Assembly (NCBI GenBank): GCA_016297915.1
Contig: JAEDFU010000001.1
Coordinates: forward strand, 1 to 64,000
Direction of reading: 5' to 3'
DNA from: Clostridia bacterium
GTDB lineage: Bacteria; Bacillota; Clostridia; Christensenellales; UBA1242
Length of the DNA: 64,000 nt
The notes below the pieces were generated by a model, which saw nothing but the letters and a program-made list of their open reading frames with translations, had not been told where the DNA came from and did no database searches. This document shows positions 53,390-62,669 of this stretch, in pieces; position 1 is the first letter of the stretch, and the number at the start of each line of letters is the position of its first letter. Position numbers and translations under genes: made by a program.

Positions 53390-54121
53390 ATGAAATACTT
53401 AATAACATTTGTAATATCCATGCTAATTTTTTGTTCTTACAATAGACCTGCTGTCTGTTTGTCAGCTACAAGTTATGCTAGAGTTTTAGCCCCCACAAAC
53501 ATCTTAAGACTATCGAGTAACGACGAAACCAAAGACATCATCTGTATTGCCGAAAAATCCTATTTTGTAGAGATTTTGTCCGAAAGAGATGCTTACTATA
53601 AGGTTAATTACAATGGAATATCTGGGTACATAAAAAAGAATGATGTCAAGGAAATTTTGCAGATACCCAAAACACCATATCCTACCCAAATAAATATTGT
53701 AATTGGTAGTGATTGTAATTTGCGAAGTACTCCAACAACAAGGTCAAGCGTAAGCAACATAATAAATGTTGTAAATAACGGCGAAACAAATATAGAATTT
53801 ATTGGCAGAGTCTTTGCCGAGGAGGCCATAGATTTTGGCGGTACAACTTGGTATTATGTAAAGTTTAATGGAGAGTATGGCTATATTTATAACAAATATG
53901 TCAAGACCATTACACCTATTTACGAAAATACCGAACTTACCACCTTTAAATCCGAAGTCCCTCAAACACCTCAAAATCCAATCTCACACATCCCAAGTCT
54001 ACTTTTGATTATTATTATGGCAGTTCCAATAATTGCGATACTCTTTATTTTGTATTTGCCAAATAGAGCCCACAAAAAAATCAAAACCCCCAAGCCTCCA
54101 AAAATTGTAGATAGATACTAA
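53390..54121 (+). CDS. Signal-peptide/SH3b/TM surface protein
   Basis: 243 aa from ATG 53390. N-terminal signal peptide (about 1-26), two SH3b-like domains (about 30-90 and 101-175; the second shows CNLRSTPTTRSSVSNII), and a membrane anchor (203-223) followed by a short basic cytosolic tail. Anchored outside the membrane, probably binding cell wall. It is in a phage setting but on the opposite strand to it. No ribosome site is visible, and a TATAAT (53383-53388) sits directly before the ATG, so the start may lie downstream (ATG 53420). Convergent with the regulator gene, overlapping it by 4 nt. Confidence 0.65.
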   Translation: MKYLITFVISMLIFCSYNRPAVCLSATSYARVLAPTNILRLSSNDETKDIICIAEKSYFVEILSERDAYYKVNYNGISGYIKKNDVKEILQIPKTPYPTQINIVIGSDCNLRSTPTTRSSVSNIINVVNNGETNIEFIGRVFAEEAIDFGGTTWYYVKFNGEYGYIYNKYVKTITPIYENTELTTFKSEVPQTPQNPISHIPSLLLIIIMAVPIIAILFILYLPNRAHKKIKTPKPPKIVDRY

Positions 54122-54672
54122 CAAAAATAATTACTGCACTTGATATTAACCTTAGAAATATCGTTTAACATTCGCTTAACTAGTGAATTGTCCATGACCT
54201 CGTCGACTTTGTTATATCTACTTACACATTCATCATAAACAGACATAATCCACTGCTCTTGAGCATATTCAGACACAAAAAATTCAAGGTCAAATCCTTT
54301 GGCAATCATTTGCGAATTAAATTTGCCAAGTGCCAAAATTTTCTTTCTGAAAAAAGTTCTCAAACTTACGCCAAGTAGTTGAGCAATTTGCTCACTTTTG
54401 ACTCCATCTATAAATACTAATGTAAGGATTCTACGGTCAATTTTTCCAAGTCCAGCTAGCGAATCCTCAACTGCAACTTTCAAATTGATCATTTTTCTTT
54501 TTCTATCAATTAGTTCGATTAGTTTTCTTGCTTGCCCATAAGTTGTGTTATTTTTTTGTAAATACCCGCTATTGCTATGTTTACTCATGTCCATTATTAA
54601 TTTGTCGAGAGAGTCTACCATTTTTTCCAAATACCTATAAATTGATAATGTTGATTTGCTCCAATATTTCAT
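54118..54672 (-). CDS. ArpU/sigma-region-4-like phage transcriptional regulator
   Basis: 184 aa from ATG 54672, 4 nt after GGAGGT. N-terminal helical part (YRYLEKMVDSLDKLI..GQARKLIELIDRKRKM), then DRRILTLVFIDGVKSEQIAQ and LLGVSLRTFFRKKILAL, a sigma-70 region-4/RinA-ArpU helix-turn-helix (91-112). In many Firmicute phages such a protein activates the late operon and sits just before the terminase genes, as here on the same strand. It has its own promoter. Confidence 0.75.
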   Translation of the reverse strand: MKYWSKSTLSIYRYLEKMVDSLDKLIMDMSKHSNSGYLQKNNTTYGQARKLIELIDRKRKMINLKVAVEDSLAGLGKIDRRILTLVFIDGVKSEQIAQLLGVSLRTFFRKKILALGKFNSQMIAKGFDLEFFVSEYAQEQWIMSVYDECVSRYNKVDEVMDNSLVKRMLNDISKVNIKCSNYFC

Positions 54673-54704
54673 TACTACCTCCAAGTGCGTTTGTAATCGT
54701 CTAT

Positions 54705-54734
54705 AGTATAATGCCTGCAAGCAACCAAAGTCAA
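54705..54734 (-). promoter_or_regulatory. sigma-A promoter of the ArpU-like regulator
   Basis: On the minus strand TTGACT (54729-54734), 18 bp, TATACT (54705-54710). About 30 bp leader. Confidence 0.7.
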
Positions 54735-54911
54735 AACTTTATGTCAAATTTTTGCGAAAATTATACAATTTGTACAAAATTTTTACAATTTTGACAAATT
54801 TAATTACTTTAGTAATTAATAAAAACCCACTGCTGAAAAAATTTAGTCAAGTTTTTTTTGAAATAACAAATATTGCCAAGACAAAATAACAAAATAAAGT
54901 ATTGTTTTTTA

Positions 54912-54940
54912 TTGTCAAAAAAACATGCGTATGCTAAAAT
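54912..54940 (+). promoter_or_regulatory. sigma-A promoter of the propeller surface protein (extended -10)
   Basis: TTGTCA (54912-54917), 17 bp, TGC-TAAAAT (-10 at 54935-54940). Start about 15 nt before the ATG. Confidence 0.75.
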
Positions 54941-54961
54941 TAGTGTAATTGGAGATGGCGC

Positions 54962-57520
54962 ATGAAAAAACTTGCTTGGGGATTTGCAATAGCCTGTATC
55001 TGCATGCTCAGTGCAGTGTTTTTTCCTCGTCAAGTATACGCAGATACAACCACCGAAATTGATACAATTTATCCTAATGATATCATTGAATATGTAGACC
55101 TTACAAATATTTCAAATTTTGATATTACTTATGATTATGTCTGCTATACTTTGGACAATCAAAAAGTCACATTATTTTGCATGAGTTCCAAAAAATACTC
55201 GGAGTTTGACGGTTTTGACGATATTCAAAAAATTAAATTTGCAAACGATAATATTCTAATTGCTGATAGCAGTTCAGTAAAAGTTATCAAAAACTTTGGG
55301 TCAACCCCAACTGTAACATCAATTAATGAAATCAATATGTCTGGATGTAAGGCAGTTGATATTTACTATAATGAAAGCAATATCTTTGTTGGTGTTATTA
55401 ATAATAATACTTTTAGTCTATATAGATATTCTACAAATTTGACATCAAGTTCCAACCCTACAATGACTTTTAATTCGACATACTTTGCAAACGCTTATTT
55501 GATGACGATTAGCGATGCAAATGCATATATTGTATACAAAACTGGCGGAACAAACGACAAATTCACAACTGAATTAGCCACTCTAAACTTGTCTAGTGCG
55601 TCTCTTACTTTTGGTCAAACATTCAAAGTTAATGCCAAAGTTATTGACTTTTTTGAATTTGACAACAAAGATTATTTGATAACCTCAACCGATGAAATAC
55701 TGTATTTGCAATCATTATCAGACAACACTTGGACAGACATCAAGATTTCAACCGAGGGGAATATACAAAATAGTAACTACCCTATTTTTGAAATAACAGA
55801 TATAACTTTTTTCAATAACAAAATCTATGTTTCGGACTTGCATTTCAAATCCATTCAAGCTATAGAAGTTTCTGTTGAGCCAACACTTAATCTCAAATCC
55901 AATGAGATTGTACTTGCTAGTTCTGGATTTTCAAAGGGCAGATTCAAAAATCCAAATAATATATACATTCAGGGCAAAATCCTTTATGTATCAGACACCG
56001 ACAACAATCGCATACAGATAATTGAAAATAATAATTGCCATATTATAGATGATTTAAGTACAAATTCAAGACCAAAATGCTTGCAGACAGACACCAAAAA
56101 CAACTTGTATTTCGTAACAAACAATACCGACGGCGCTGTTCTCAACAAATACGCAATAATTCAAAATGAGTATCAAAAGACTAATTCTTATAGTCTTGTA
56201 GATTCCACTGCTCTTGGCTCAATTGCCAGCTTGTGCATAACCAATTCGGATGTAATATACTTGCTAGATATAACTAATAATAACATTGTATATCTCAACG
56301 AAAACAATTTGGTTAAACTAAAAAATCTCGCATCACTCGGTATTACTTTGGATGAAAATTCCCAAATCGAGTATGTCATGGGTCTCGACAAATTAGTTAT
56401 CAAAAGCCAAGAGACGATTACAATCATGAATACTGACGGAACTATACTTGCCAAGCTAAATATTGCAAATTTACGCAAAATAACCTCGAGCTTTGACAAA
56501 ATTATAGCCATTACATCCAATTCAATCATTAGTTATAATTTCGAAAATAACGCTATAATTCCAAGCGACACTATTAGCTTTAACACAACTAATTACAACT
56601 GTTTTGAGTATGATATAGCCTTATCTCAAATGATTGCTTTTGATAGTTTGCGTAGTTGCCTTGTTAAATTTGATTGTCCTGTAGCCACCAATCCATTTAA
56701 TTTTGAAAATCTAAACGACAATCCATTAGACACTAATTCAAAGTTAATTCCACTAAAACTTAATGACTCTACACTCATCTATGAGTATCCAAATTATTTA
56801 GGAAGTATTTATAATCAAGACTCAAGCATCGAGTATTGCTTTGGAATTGAGGAGTACAAAAGTTTTTGTAGAATAATATTTAATAATGACGGAAACTTGA
56901 GTTGTGGTTTTGTAAGTACTGATAGTTGTACTAAACTTAATCACACATACGCCCCAATCACAGTAATCACAACCAATCAAGTTGTCCCAGTTTACAAATA
57001 TCCTACACTGCTCAAATATCAAGGCGAAAGACTAATCACACAGACACTTGAGATTAATAAGAGCATAACTCTTAATTATGTATTTCCTGCATCCATTGAC
57101 GGCAAAACTTTTTATTTGTATCAAAACGAAAACACGATTGGATTTATATTTAATGCAGATGTTGTACTAAGCGAAGCAAAAACAATCAAAAACTTAAATA
57201 CCGAAAACGCAAGTATTAAGATTATCGGAAGCGAGCAGACAAATCTTTTGGACCAAGACAAACAAACTGTCATCAAAGTTTTGGATAACAATACAAGAAT
57301 ATATGTTCAAAATTATGACAAAAAGCAAAAGTACACCAAAGTCATTTACAAAGATTCCGATCTAAATACATATACTGGTTATGTTTTGACCAAAGATATA
57401 CAAATGGACAAATTAGATAGTTCACAAGTGGTTTTGATTGTTGTAATCATTTTGACAATCCTACTATTAATCGGAATAATTGTAACATTTGTCCTCATCA
57501 AAAAACGAAATTCCAAATAA
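54962..57520 (+). CDS. Membrane-anchored beta-propeller (NHL-like) surface protein
   Basis: 852 aa. Signal peptide (1-27, cleavage near VYADTT), then strand repeats throughout with one clear NHL repeat at 320-353 (GFSKGRFKNPNNIYI, YVSDTDNNRIQII), C-terminal SH3b-like parts (from about 600, for example TRIYVQNYDKKQKYTKVIY), one TM helix (about 825-847) and a short basic tail. Faces outside the cell. Same build as the 243-aa SH3 protein. No ligand or function known. GGAG before the ATG; single gene with promoter and terminator. Confidence 0.8.
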   Translation: MKKLAWGFAIACICMLSAVFFPRQVYADTTTEIDTIYPNDIIEYVDLTNISNFDITYDYVCYTLDNQKVTLFCMSSKKYSEFDGFDDIQKIKFANDNILIADSSSVKVIKNFGSTPTVTSINEINMSGCKAVDIYYNESNIFVGVINNNTFSLYRYSTNLTSSSNPTMTFNSTYFANAYLMTISDANAYIVYKTGGTNDKFTTELATLNLSSASLTFGQTFKVNAKVIDFFEFDNKDYLITSTDEILYLQSLSDNTWTDIKISTEGNIQNSNYPIFEITDITFFNNKIYVSDLHFKSIQAIEVSVEPTLNLKSNEIVLASSGFSKGRFKNPNNIYIQGKILYVSDTDNNRIQIIENNNCHIIDDLSTNSRPKCLQTDTKNNLYFVTNNTDGAVLNKYAIIQNEYQKTNSYSLVDSTALGSIASLCITNSDVIYLLDITNNNIVYLNENNLVKLKNLASLGITLDENSQIEYVMGLDKLVIKSQETITIMNTDGTILAKLNIANLRKITSSFDKIIAITSNSIISYNFENNAIIPSDTISFNTTNYNCFEYDIALSQMIAFDSLRSCLVKFDCPVATNPFNFENLNDNPLDTNSKLIPLKLNDSTLIYEYPNYLGSIYNQDSSIEYCFGIEEYKSFCRIIFNNDGNLSCGFVSTDSCTKLNHTYAPITVITTNQVVPVYKYPTLLKYQGERLITQTLEINKSITLNYVFPASIDGKTFYLYQNENTIGFIFNADVVLSEAKTIKNLNTENASIKIIGSEQTNLLDQDKQTVIKVLDNNTRIYVQNYDKKQKYTKVIYKDSDLNTYTGYVLTKDIQMDKLDSSQVVLIVVIILTILLLIGIIVTFVLIKKRNSK

Positions 57521-57524
57521 AAAA

Positions 57525-57560
57525 CAGTATTAATCAAAAACAATTAATACTGCTTTTTTT
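57525..57560 (+). terminator. Terminator of the propeller gene
   Basis: A 10-bp stem CAGTATTAAT/ATTAATACTG (57525-57534/57543-57552), a C, then seven Ts, just after the stop. Confidence 0.9.
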
Positions 57561-57579
57561 GCTTTAAACGGTTGATTTA

Positions 57580-58047
57580 TCAAGGTTTGCGTAGTACCTC
57601 GACCATTTGCTCTTGTGATTCAATTTTTTTTGGTTTTGGAAAACTTTTGATATAAATAACAATAAACGAAACGCATATACCCATCATCAAAACTGATATA
57701 ATCGGCAAAACATATCGTCTATAATCTCTTGAATAAATTACTCCAATGGGATTATTGATGTCATAATAAATTGATATCTTATCACCTATTTTGTTTCGAG
57801 ATTCATACGATGTAACATTTTGATAATATCTAGAGTCGACAACATATTCAAGTACATCATGTTTTTTGTTGTTTTTGATTTCATAAGAGACAACTTCTGC
57901 TGTAACCTTTTTGAAATGATTATATTTTGAGTAGTAATTAGCTTCCCAATAAATAGTATATCCGACAATCACGAGCATTACAAAAAGCAAGATCCCAATT
58001 AGCAATTTATATTGATTTTTTCGCAAATCTTTGTCAATACTTTGCAT
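57580..58047 (-). CDS. DUF3592-like membrane protein
   Basis: 155 aa: TM helix (15-30), a beta domain with TAEVVSYEIKN..EYVVDSRYY and GDKISIYYDINNPIGVIY (the DUF3592 loop), and a second TM helix (112-133). Function unknown; the family is widespread and often near cell-envelope genes. GAGGAG before the ATG. Confidence 0.8.
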   Translation of the reverse strand: MQSIDKDLRKNQYKLLIGILLFVMLVIVGYTIYWEANYYSKYNHFKKVTAEVVSYEIKNNKKHDVLEYVVDSRYYQNVTSYESRNKIGDKISIYYDINNPIGVIYSRDYRRYVLPIISVLMMGICVSFIVIYIKSFPKPKKIESQEQMVEVLRKP

Positions 58048-58112
58048 AATACTCCTCTTTTGACATTACATAATTCTACTATTAGATTAACACAATTTTT
58101 CAAAAATTACAA

Positions 58113-58790
58113 TTATCTTACATAATAATTTTCTAATTGTCCTGCGGTTGTAAGCATAGTATCAACACCCAAATCATCTTTGACAAGTTCAATTCTATTT
58201 AAACTCACCTCGTATGCTGTTTTGGTTATTACTTCATCGTTTATCTTTTTTTGATAATCTCGACTTTGAATTCTTCCTGTTACTGTAACTTTGTCTCCAA
58301 CGCAAAAGTTCTTGACAAACCTAGCATTTCTGCCCCAAGCAATACAAGGCAAATAATCACTCTTATTGTAGCTTCGATTAACAGCAAGTAGGACATCAGA
58401 AATTTCTCTTTTGAAAGGAGTTGTTCTAAATACTGGCTCTTTGCACACATATCCAGTAATCTCAATATAATTAGGATTTTCGGTCTCAACATATGGAACA
58501 ATCTCTCTTATGAACACTGTAAGCATAAGTTTACTTTTGCCATCTACTAATTTGTTATAACTTCTAAACTGTCCATTTCCACAAATTTTGCTTCCGACTC
58601 TGATATCATTATCCCCAATAAGCCTCTCACTTATAGTTACTGGGATTTTGTCAAAAGAATCAGATAGTCTTGGAACTTTGAGGTCAAACTCAAAAAAGTT
58701 CTCTCCATACACTTCGTGACTAAACTTTGGCTCACTTGCCACTTCGCCCGATATAAATACTTTGTTGTTTTTCATTAGATTGTAATCCAT
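58113..58790 (-). CDS. Single-stranded DNA-binding protein with two OB folds
   Basis: 225 aa from ATG 58790 (GGAG upstream); a second ATG (MKNNKVF) lies 5 codons on. Two SSB-like halves: NKVFISGEVASEPKFSHE..KVPR and NYIEITGYVCKEPVFRTTP..NRSYNKSDYLPCIAWGRNA, with GDKVTVTGRIQSRDY closing the second. This is the tandem-OB arrangement seen in some Clostridia, where the usual Ssb has a single OB. The acidic C-terminal tip of ordinary Ssb is missing. Not the main replication Ssb; its role is not known. Confidence 0.75.
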   Translation of the reverse strand: MDYNLMKNNKVFISGEVASEPKFSHEVYGENFFEFDLKVPRLSDSFDKIPVTISERLIGDNDIRVGSKICGNGQFRSYNKLVDGKSKLMLTVFIREIVPYVETENPNYIEITGYVCKEPVFRTTPFKREISDVLLAVNRSYNKSDYLPCIAWGRNARFVKNFCVGDKVTVTGRIQSRDYQKKINDEVITKTAYEVSLNRIELVKDDLGVDTMLTTAGQLENYYVR

Positions 58791-58809
58791 ATTTTTCTCC
58801 TTAAACCTT

Positions 58810-59574
58810 TTAATTTTTTCGTTGTATACCAAGATTATCTATGTAATAATCACTATCGTAAATAAGCTCTCCAACTGATACTACTTTGTAACCAGCATTC
58901 TTAAGTCTCTCAAGCATTAGAGGTAGAGCATCTAGCACATGGTCTGAGTTGTTGTGATTAAGAATTATACTGCCAGGTTTAACCCTCGACATAACTCTTT
59001 CGCAAATTTCTACACCACTAAGCCCTTTCCAATCGAGAGTATCCACATCCCATTGTATAGTTTTTAGCCCCATTTTTTGAGTTAAATTAAGCATAGTATT
59101 ATTGTATGATCCGTATGGAGCTCTAAAGAGTTTTATCTCCTTGCCAGTTATCTTTTGGATAGAGTCAATACTGGTCTTGAGTTCCAACTCCATTTGGCTC
59201 TCACTAAGCCCAACAAAATCCGGATGAGTATTGCTATGTGTGCCAATCTCAATGCCTTGTTCGTCTATCGCCTTGACCATTTCTGGGTATTTTTCAACCC
59301 AAAATCCCACCATGAAAAATGTTGCATTGCAATCATATTCTTTGAGAATTTCGAGTATTTTGAGTGTTTTGTCAGCACCCCAAGCAGTATCAAAAGAAAT
59401 GGCTACTTTCTTTTCTTGAGTATCGACAGAGTATATAGGCACAAGCCTAGGGTTTGTTCCAAAAAATACACTTGCACTAGCTCCGCCACAAACATTAATT
59501 GAGAGCATTATCATACAAAGAACTGTAATTACTCCCAGCCAAAAGATTTTTTTTCGAATTACTACAAATTTCAT
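58810..59574 (-). CDS. Polysaccharide deacetylase, PdaB-like (spore cortex type)
   Basis: 254 aa. One N-terminal anchor (9-31) then NodB-like domain: VAISFDTAWG (catalytic Asp), GFWVEKYPE, GTHSNTH (metal His pair), RAPYGSYNN and the C-terminal HNN in place of a Leu-His-D motif. Pattern is closest to PdaB/YbaN of spore-formers, active on peptidoglycan. AAGGAG before the ATG; possibly one unit with the ssDNA-binding gene behind it. Confidence 0.8.
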   Translation of the reverse strand: MKFVVIRKKIFWLGVITVLCMIMLSINVCGGASASVFFGTNPRLVPIYSVDTQEKKVAISFDTAWGADKTLKILEILKEYDCNATFFMVGFWVEKYPEMVKAIDEQGIEIGTHSNTHPDFVGLSESQMELELKTSIDSIQKITGKEIKLFRAPYGSYNNTMLNLTQKMGLKTIQWDVDTLDWKGLSGVEICERVMSRVKPGSIILNHNNSDHVLDALPLMLERLKNAGYKVVSVGELIYDSDYYIDNLGIQRKN

Positions 59575-59730
59575 TTGGTACTCCTTAATTATATATTTTT
59601 TTGCATAACTTGTTTATTTTGTTGTAAGTCTTAATTTGGTTACATTTATCTAATTTTGTCAAAATGTAAGATAAAAAACTATTCATTTTATGTATACTCC
59701 TAACTACTCCAAAAAATGTCAATTGACACA

Positions 59731-59783
59731 AAAAAAATAGGCTATGCCCTTTGCAAAATTTCTTGCAAAAAGCTAGCCTATTT
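59731..59783 (-). terminator. Terminator of the parE-parC operon
   Basis: A 10-bp stem AAATAGGCTA/TAGCCTATTT (59735-59744/59774-59783) with a second inner pairing, then seven Ts on the minus strand, 6 nt after the parC stop. Confidence 0.88.
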
Positions 59784-59789
59784 AATTTA

Positions 59790-62669
59790 TTATTTATTTT
59801 CCAAAAATTGATACACCGTTTTTACTTTTTCTTTGACTAATTGTTTGCCAAAGCCTGTTCTTGTATCTACAGGAACAGCATTTTTTGGAACAAATGTAAG
59901 TTTATCCTTTTCTGAGACTACAACATAATTTGACTTTATGCTTAATCTATATGCTCCGACAATCTTGCCATTCTTTGATTTTGGACTAACATAACTTAGC
60001 CCTTTTCTATTTCTAACGGACTCGGCAATCTCTGCCTCTTTGATAATCTTAGCACTTCCGTCCGAAACAAATAGCGAAACAGCATCACTTGGATCTACTT
60101 GCATAGCATTGACAACAAAGTCTGATTTTTCAAGAGCAATGCCTTTGATTCCAGAACTTATCCTACCTGTTGTAGATATGTCATCAATTTTTACCTTGAC
60201 ACCATTACCGTTTTGTGTAAACATACACAAATCTTTGTCCGGATTATATATATCTACCATTCTAACTTCGTCACCACGACCAAGTTTGATTGCACCAATC
60301 ACCTGCTTACTTGCAAAGTAATCGGAAACTTTGGAAACCTTTATCATGCCATTTTTTGTAGCAAAAATTAAGTTATGATCTTTGAGTGCTTTGTCAAGTT
60401 CCAATACAGCCACAATATTTTCATCTTTGTCAATATTTTTGACAAGACTAAATAGTAGCGTTCCCTTGTCTCTAAACTTGCACTCATTAATTGCTTTTAC
60501 AGGGAGTTTGATACAATTACCAAGGTTTGTAAACACAAATAAATTCTTGTTGTCATCAATCTTAAAGCTTATACTTGGGATTTCGGATAGTGACGGATTT
60601 GCACTCAAATCTTTGGTGACCAAATTATAACTCTTGAGATTAACAAGTTTTAGTGCATTTTCGGGAGTTGCTATAAAGTGATATGTTTGAATATCCTCGC
60701 TTTCCTCTTCGTCATCAAGAACAATTGAACTATCTTCAAAGTGTTCATCGACACTCAAGAACTTGGTTTTTCTTGGTTTGGCATATTGTTTGGATATTTC
60801 ATTAAGTTCGGATTTGACAACTTTCATCTGAAGAATTGGACTCTTGACAATTGCTGTATAACGCTTAATCAAATCTCTCAGCCTATTAAGATCAGTTATG
60901 AGTTTGTTTACTTCAAGGTTAGTAAGTCTAGCTAGTCTCATATCCAAAATCGCTTGTGCTTGAACCTCTGATAATTCAAAAGTCTTGATAAGAGTAATCT
61001 TAGCATCTGTAACACTTTTGCTATTTTTGATTATTCTTACAACTTCATCAATGTTTCTGATTGCAATAAGAAGTCCCTCTAAGATATGCTCTTTTTTGAG
61101 TGCCTCTTCCAAATCATAATTAGTACGATTAAATATAACTCTTTGTTGATACTTAACATAATAATCAAGTATTTGAATAAGTCCCATTTGTTTTGGCTTG
61201 CCGTCTGCAATTGCAACGATATTTGCTCCAAAAGTTGTTTGAACATCACAGTACTTATAGAGTAAATTCAAAATTGCATTAATTTTTGCGTCTTTTTTGA
61301 GCTTGATTACTGCACGAGTTCCAGACCTATCTGATTCATCAACAATTTCCTGAATATATCCCATAGGACCATTTGGATTGGCATCTCTATACTTAGCAAT
61401 CTTTTGAAGCATGCTTGCCTTGTTTACTTGATAAGGAATCTCGGATATTACAATATTTTTTCTGCCATTATCTCCGTTTTCGATATTAATCTTGGATCTA
61501 ATGTAGATTTTTCCCTTTCCTGTCTCATACATTTGTTTTATTTCGGAGTTATCCAAAATGTATCCTCCGCTCGGAAAATCCGGAGCTGGCATTATCTTCA
61601 TAAGTTCGTCAAGAGTGATTTTGTTATTATCAATGTATGCAATAACGGCATTACAAGCCTCAGCAAAATTGTGAGTTGGAATATTTGTTGCAAGTCCAAC
61701 CGCAATTCCCTGACAACCATTTACAAGTAGATTTGGAAATCTACCAGGAAGCATCAATGGTTCTTTTAGCCTATCATCAAAGTTAAGCCCCCATGGCACA
61801 GTATTTTTTTCGAGGTCTCTAAGCAGTTCAAGTGCAATTGGAGATAGTCTTGCCTCAGTGTATCTCATTGCAGCAGCTCCATCACCATCAACCGAACCAA
61901 AGTTTCCGTGTCCGTCAACCAAAGGCTCTCCCATATTAAACGGTTGAGCAAGCCTTACAAGAGTCTCATAAATACTGCTATCGCCATGTGGGTGATATTT
62001 ACCCATACAGTCTCCGACTATAGTTGCACACTTTTTGTATGGCCTATCTGGCAAAACACCAACCTCGAGCATGCTATATAGTACACGCCTTTGAACTGGC
62101 TTTAGTCCATCCTCAACTCTAGGCAACGCTCTATCCATAATAACAAATTCACTATATGGAATCATACTATCATGGATTGTTTGAGACAAAGATTTTGTTA
62201 CATAATTTGTGTTGTAATCTTCAATTGTAATTTCTCTTCTGGACTTTCTTTTACCCTTGTTTTTTGGCTCAGTTTCGTCCAAATCTTCACTTTGCATAGT
62301 ATCTTGCGATTCAACTATTTGATTTGCACTATCTTGCAAAGACTCTGTGTATTCAATAGTTTCTTTTTCTACTGCTTGATTTTCGTCTTTTGTAGATTTT
62401 CTTACTCTATTTGACTTTTCTGGTTGAATTTCTATACTTTCAGAATTTTTTATAATGTTTTCTACTTTGTCACTTGCGACTTTTGTCTTTCGTGTAGTCT
62501 TTTTTTCTGTCTTTTCTTGTGGAGCATTGTTGGCAACAGTTTTTTGTTCACTTGGAGAGTTTTTTGCAGTAATATTTTCTTTTGCAAACAAATCCTTTTT
62601 GACACTGCCTTTTCGTTTTGAACCTGAGTCGGTCACATATTTATCAAAAAAATCATCATCTTTTGCCAT
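59790..62669 (-). CDS. parC: Type IIA topoisomerase subunit A (ParC-like) with long N-terminal extension
   Basis: 959 aa. The core starts near residue 150: [31 protein letters not shown] shape, quinolone region [19 protein letters not shown], catalytic Tyr in [10 protein letters not shown], then tower, gate and a six-blade C-terminal wheel ([23 protein letters not shown]). No GyrA box (QRRGGKG) seen, so ParC is favoured over GyrA. The first about 150 residues are a charged Lys/Glu/Ser-rich disordered extension not found in usual ParC. AGGAG before the ATG; overlaps the partner stop. Confidence 0.88.
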   Translation of the reverse strand: MAKDDDFFDKYVTDSGSKRKGSVKKDLFAKENITAKNSPSEQKTVANNAPQEKTEKKTTRKTKVASDKVENIIKNSESIEIQPEKSNRVRKSTKDENQAVEKETIEYTESLQDSANQIVESQDTMQSEDLDETEPKNKGKRKSRREITIEDYNTNYVTKSLSQTIHDSMIPYSEFVIMDRALPRVEDGLKPVQRRVLYSMLEVGVLPDRPYKKCATIVGDCMGKYHPHGDSSIYETLVRLAQPFNMGEPLVDGHGNFGSVDGDGAAAMRYTEARLSPIALELLRDLEKNTVPWGLNFDDRLKEPLMLPGRFPNLLVNGCQGIAVGLATNIPTHNFAEACNAVIAYIDNNKITLDELMKIMPAPDFPSGGYILDNSEIKQMYETGKGKIYIRSKINIENGDNGRKNIVISEIPYQVNKASMLQKIAKYRDANPNGPMGYIQEIVDESDRSGTRAVIKLKKDAKINAILNLLYKYCDVQTTFGANIVAIADGKPKQMGLIQILDYYVKYQQRVIFNRTNYDLEEALKKEHILEGLLIAIRNIDEVVRIIKNSKSVTDAKITLIKTFELSEVQAQAILDMRLARLTNLEVNKLITDLNRLRDLIKRYTAIVKSPILQMKVVKSELNEISKQYAKPRKTKFLSVDEHFEDSSIVLDDEEESEDIQTYHFIATPENALKLVNLKSYNLVTKDLSANPSLSEIPSISFKIDDNKNLFVFTNLGNCIKLPVKAINECKFRDKGTLLFSLVKNIDKDENIVAVLELDKALKDHNLIFATKNGMIKVSKVSDYFASKQVIGAIKLGRGDEVRMVDIYNPDKDLCMFTQNGNGVKVKIDDISTTGRISSGIKGIALEKSDFVVNAMQVDPSDAVSLFVSDGSAKIIKEAEIAESVRNRKGLSYVSPKSKNGKIVGAYRLSIKSNYVVVSEKDKLTFVPKNAVPVDTRTGFGKQLVKEKVKTVYQFLENK

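Noticed and set aside
42533..54672. Complete inducible prophage
   Set aside because: No integrase, repressor, replication, tail or lysin genes and no att-like direct repeats seen at the edges.
54797..54820. Palindrome taattac-ttta-gtaatta as a terminator
   Set aside because: No T run and no gene ending beside it on either strand.
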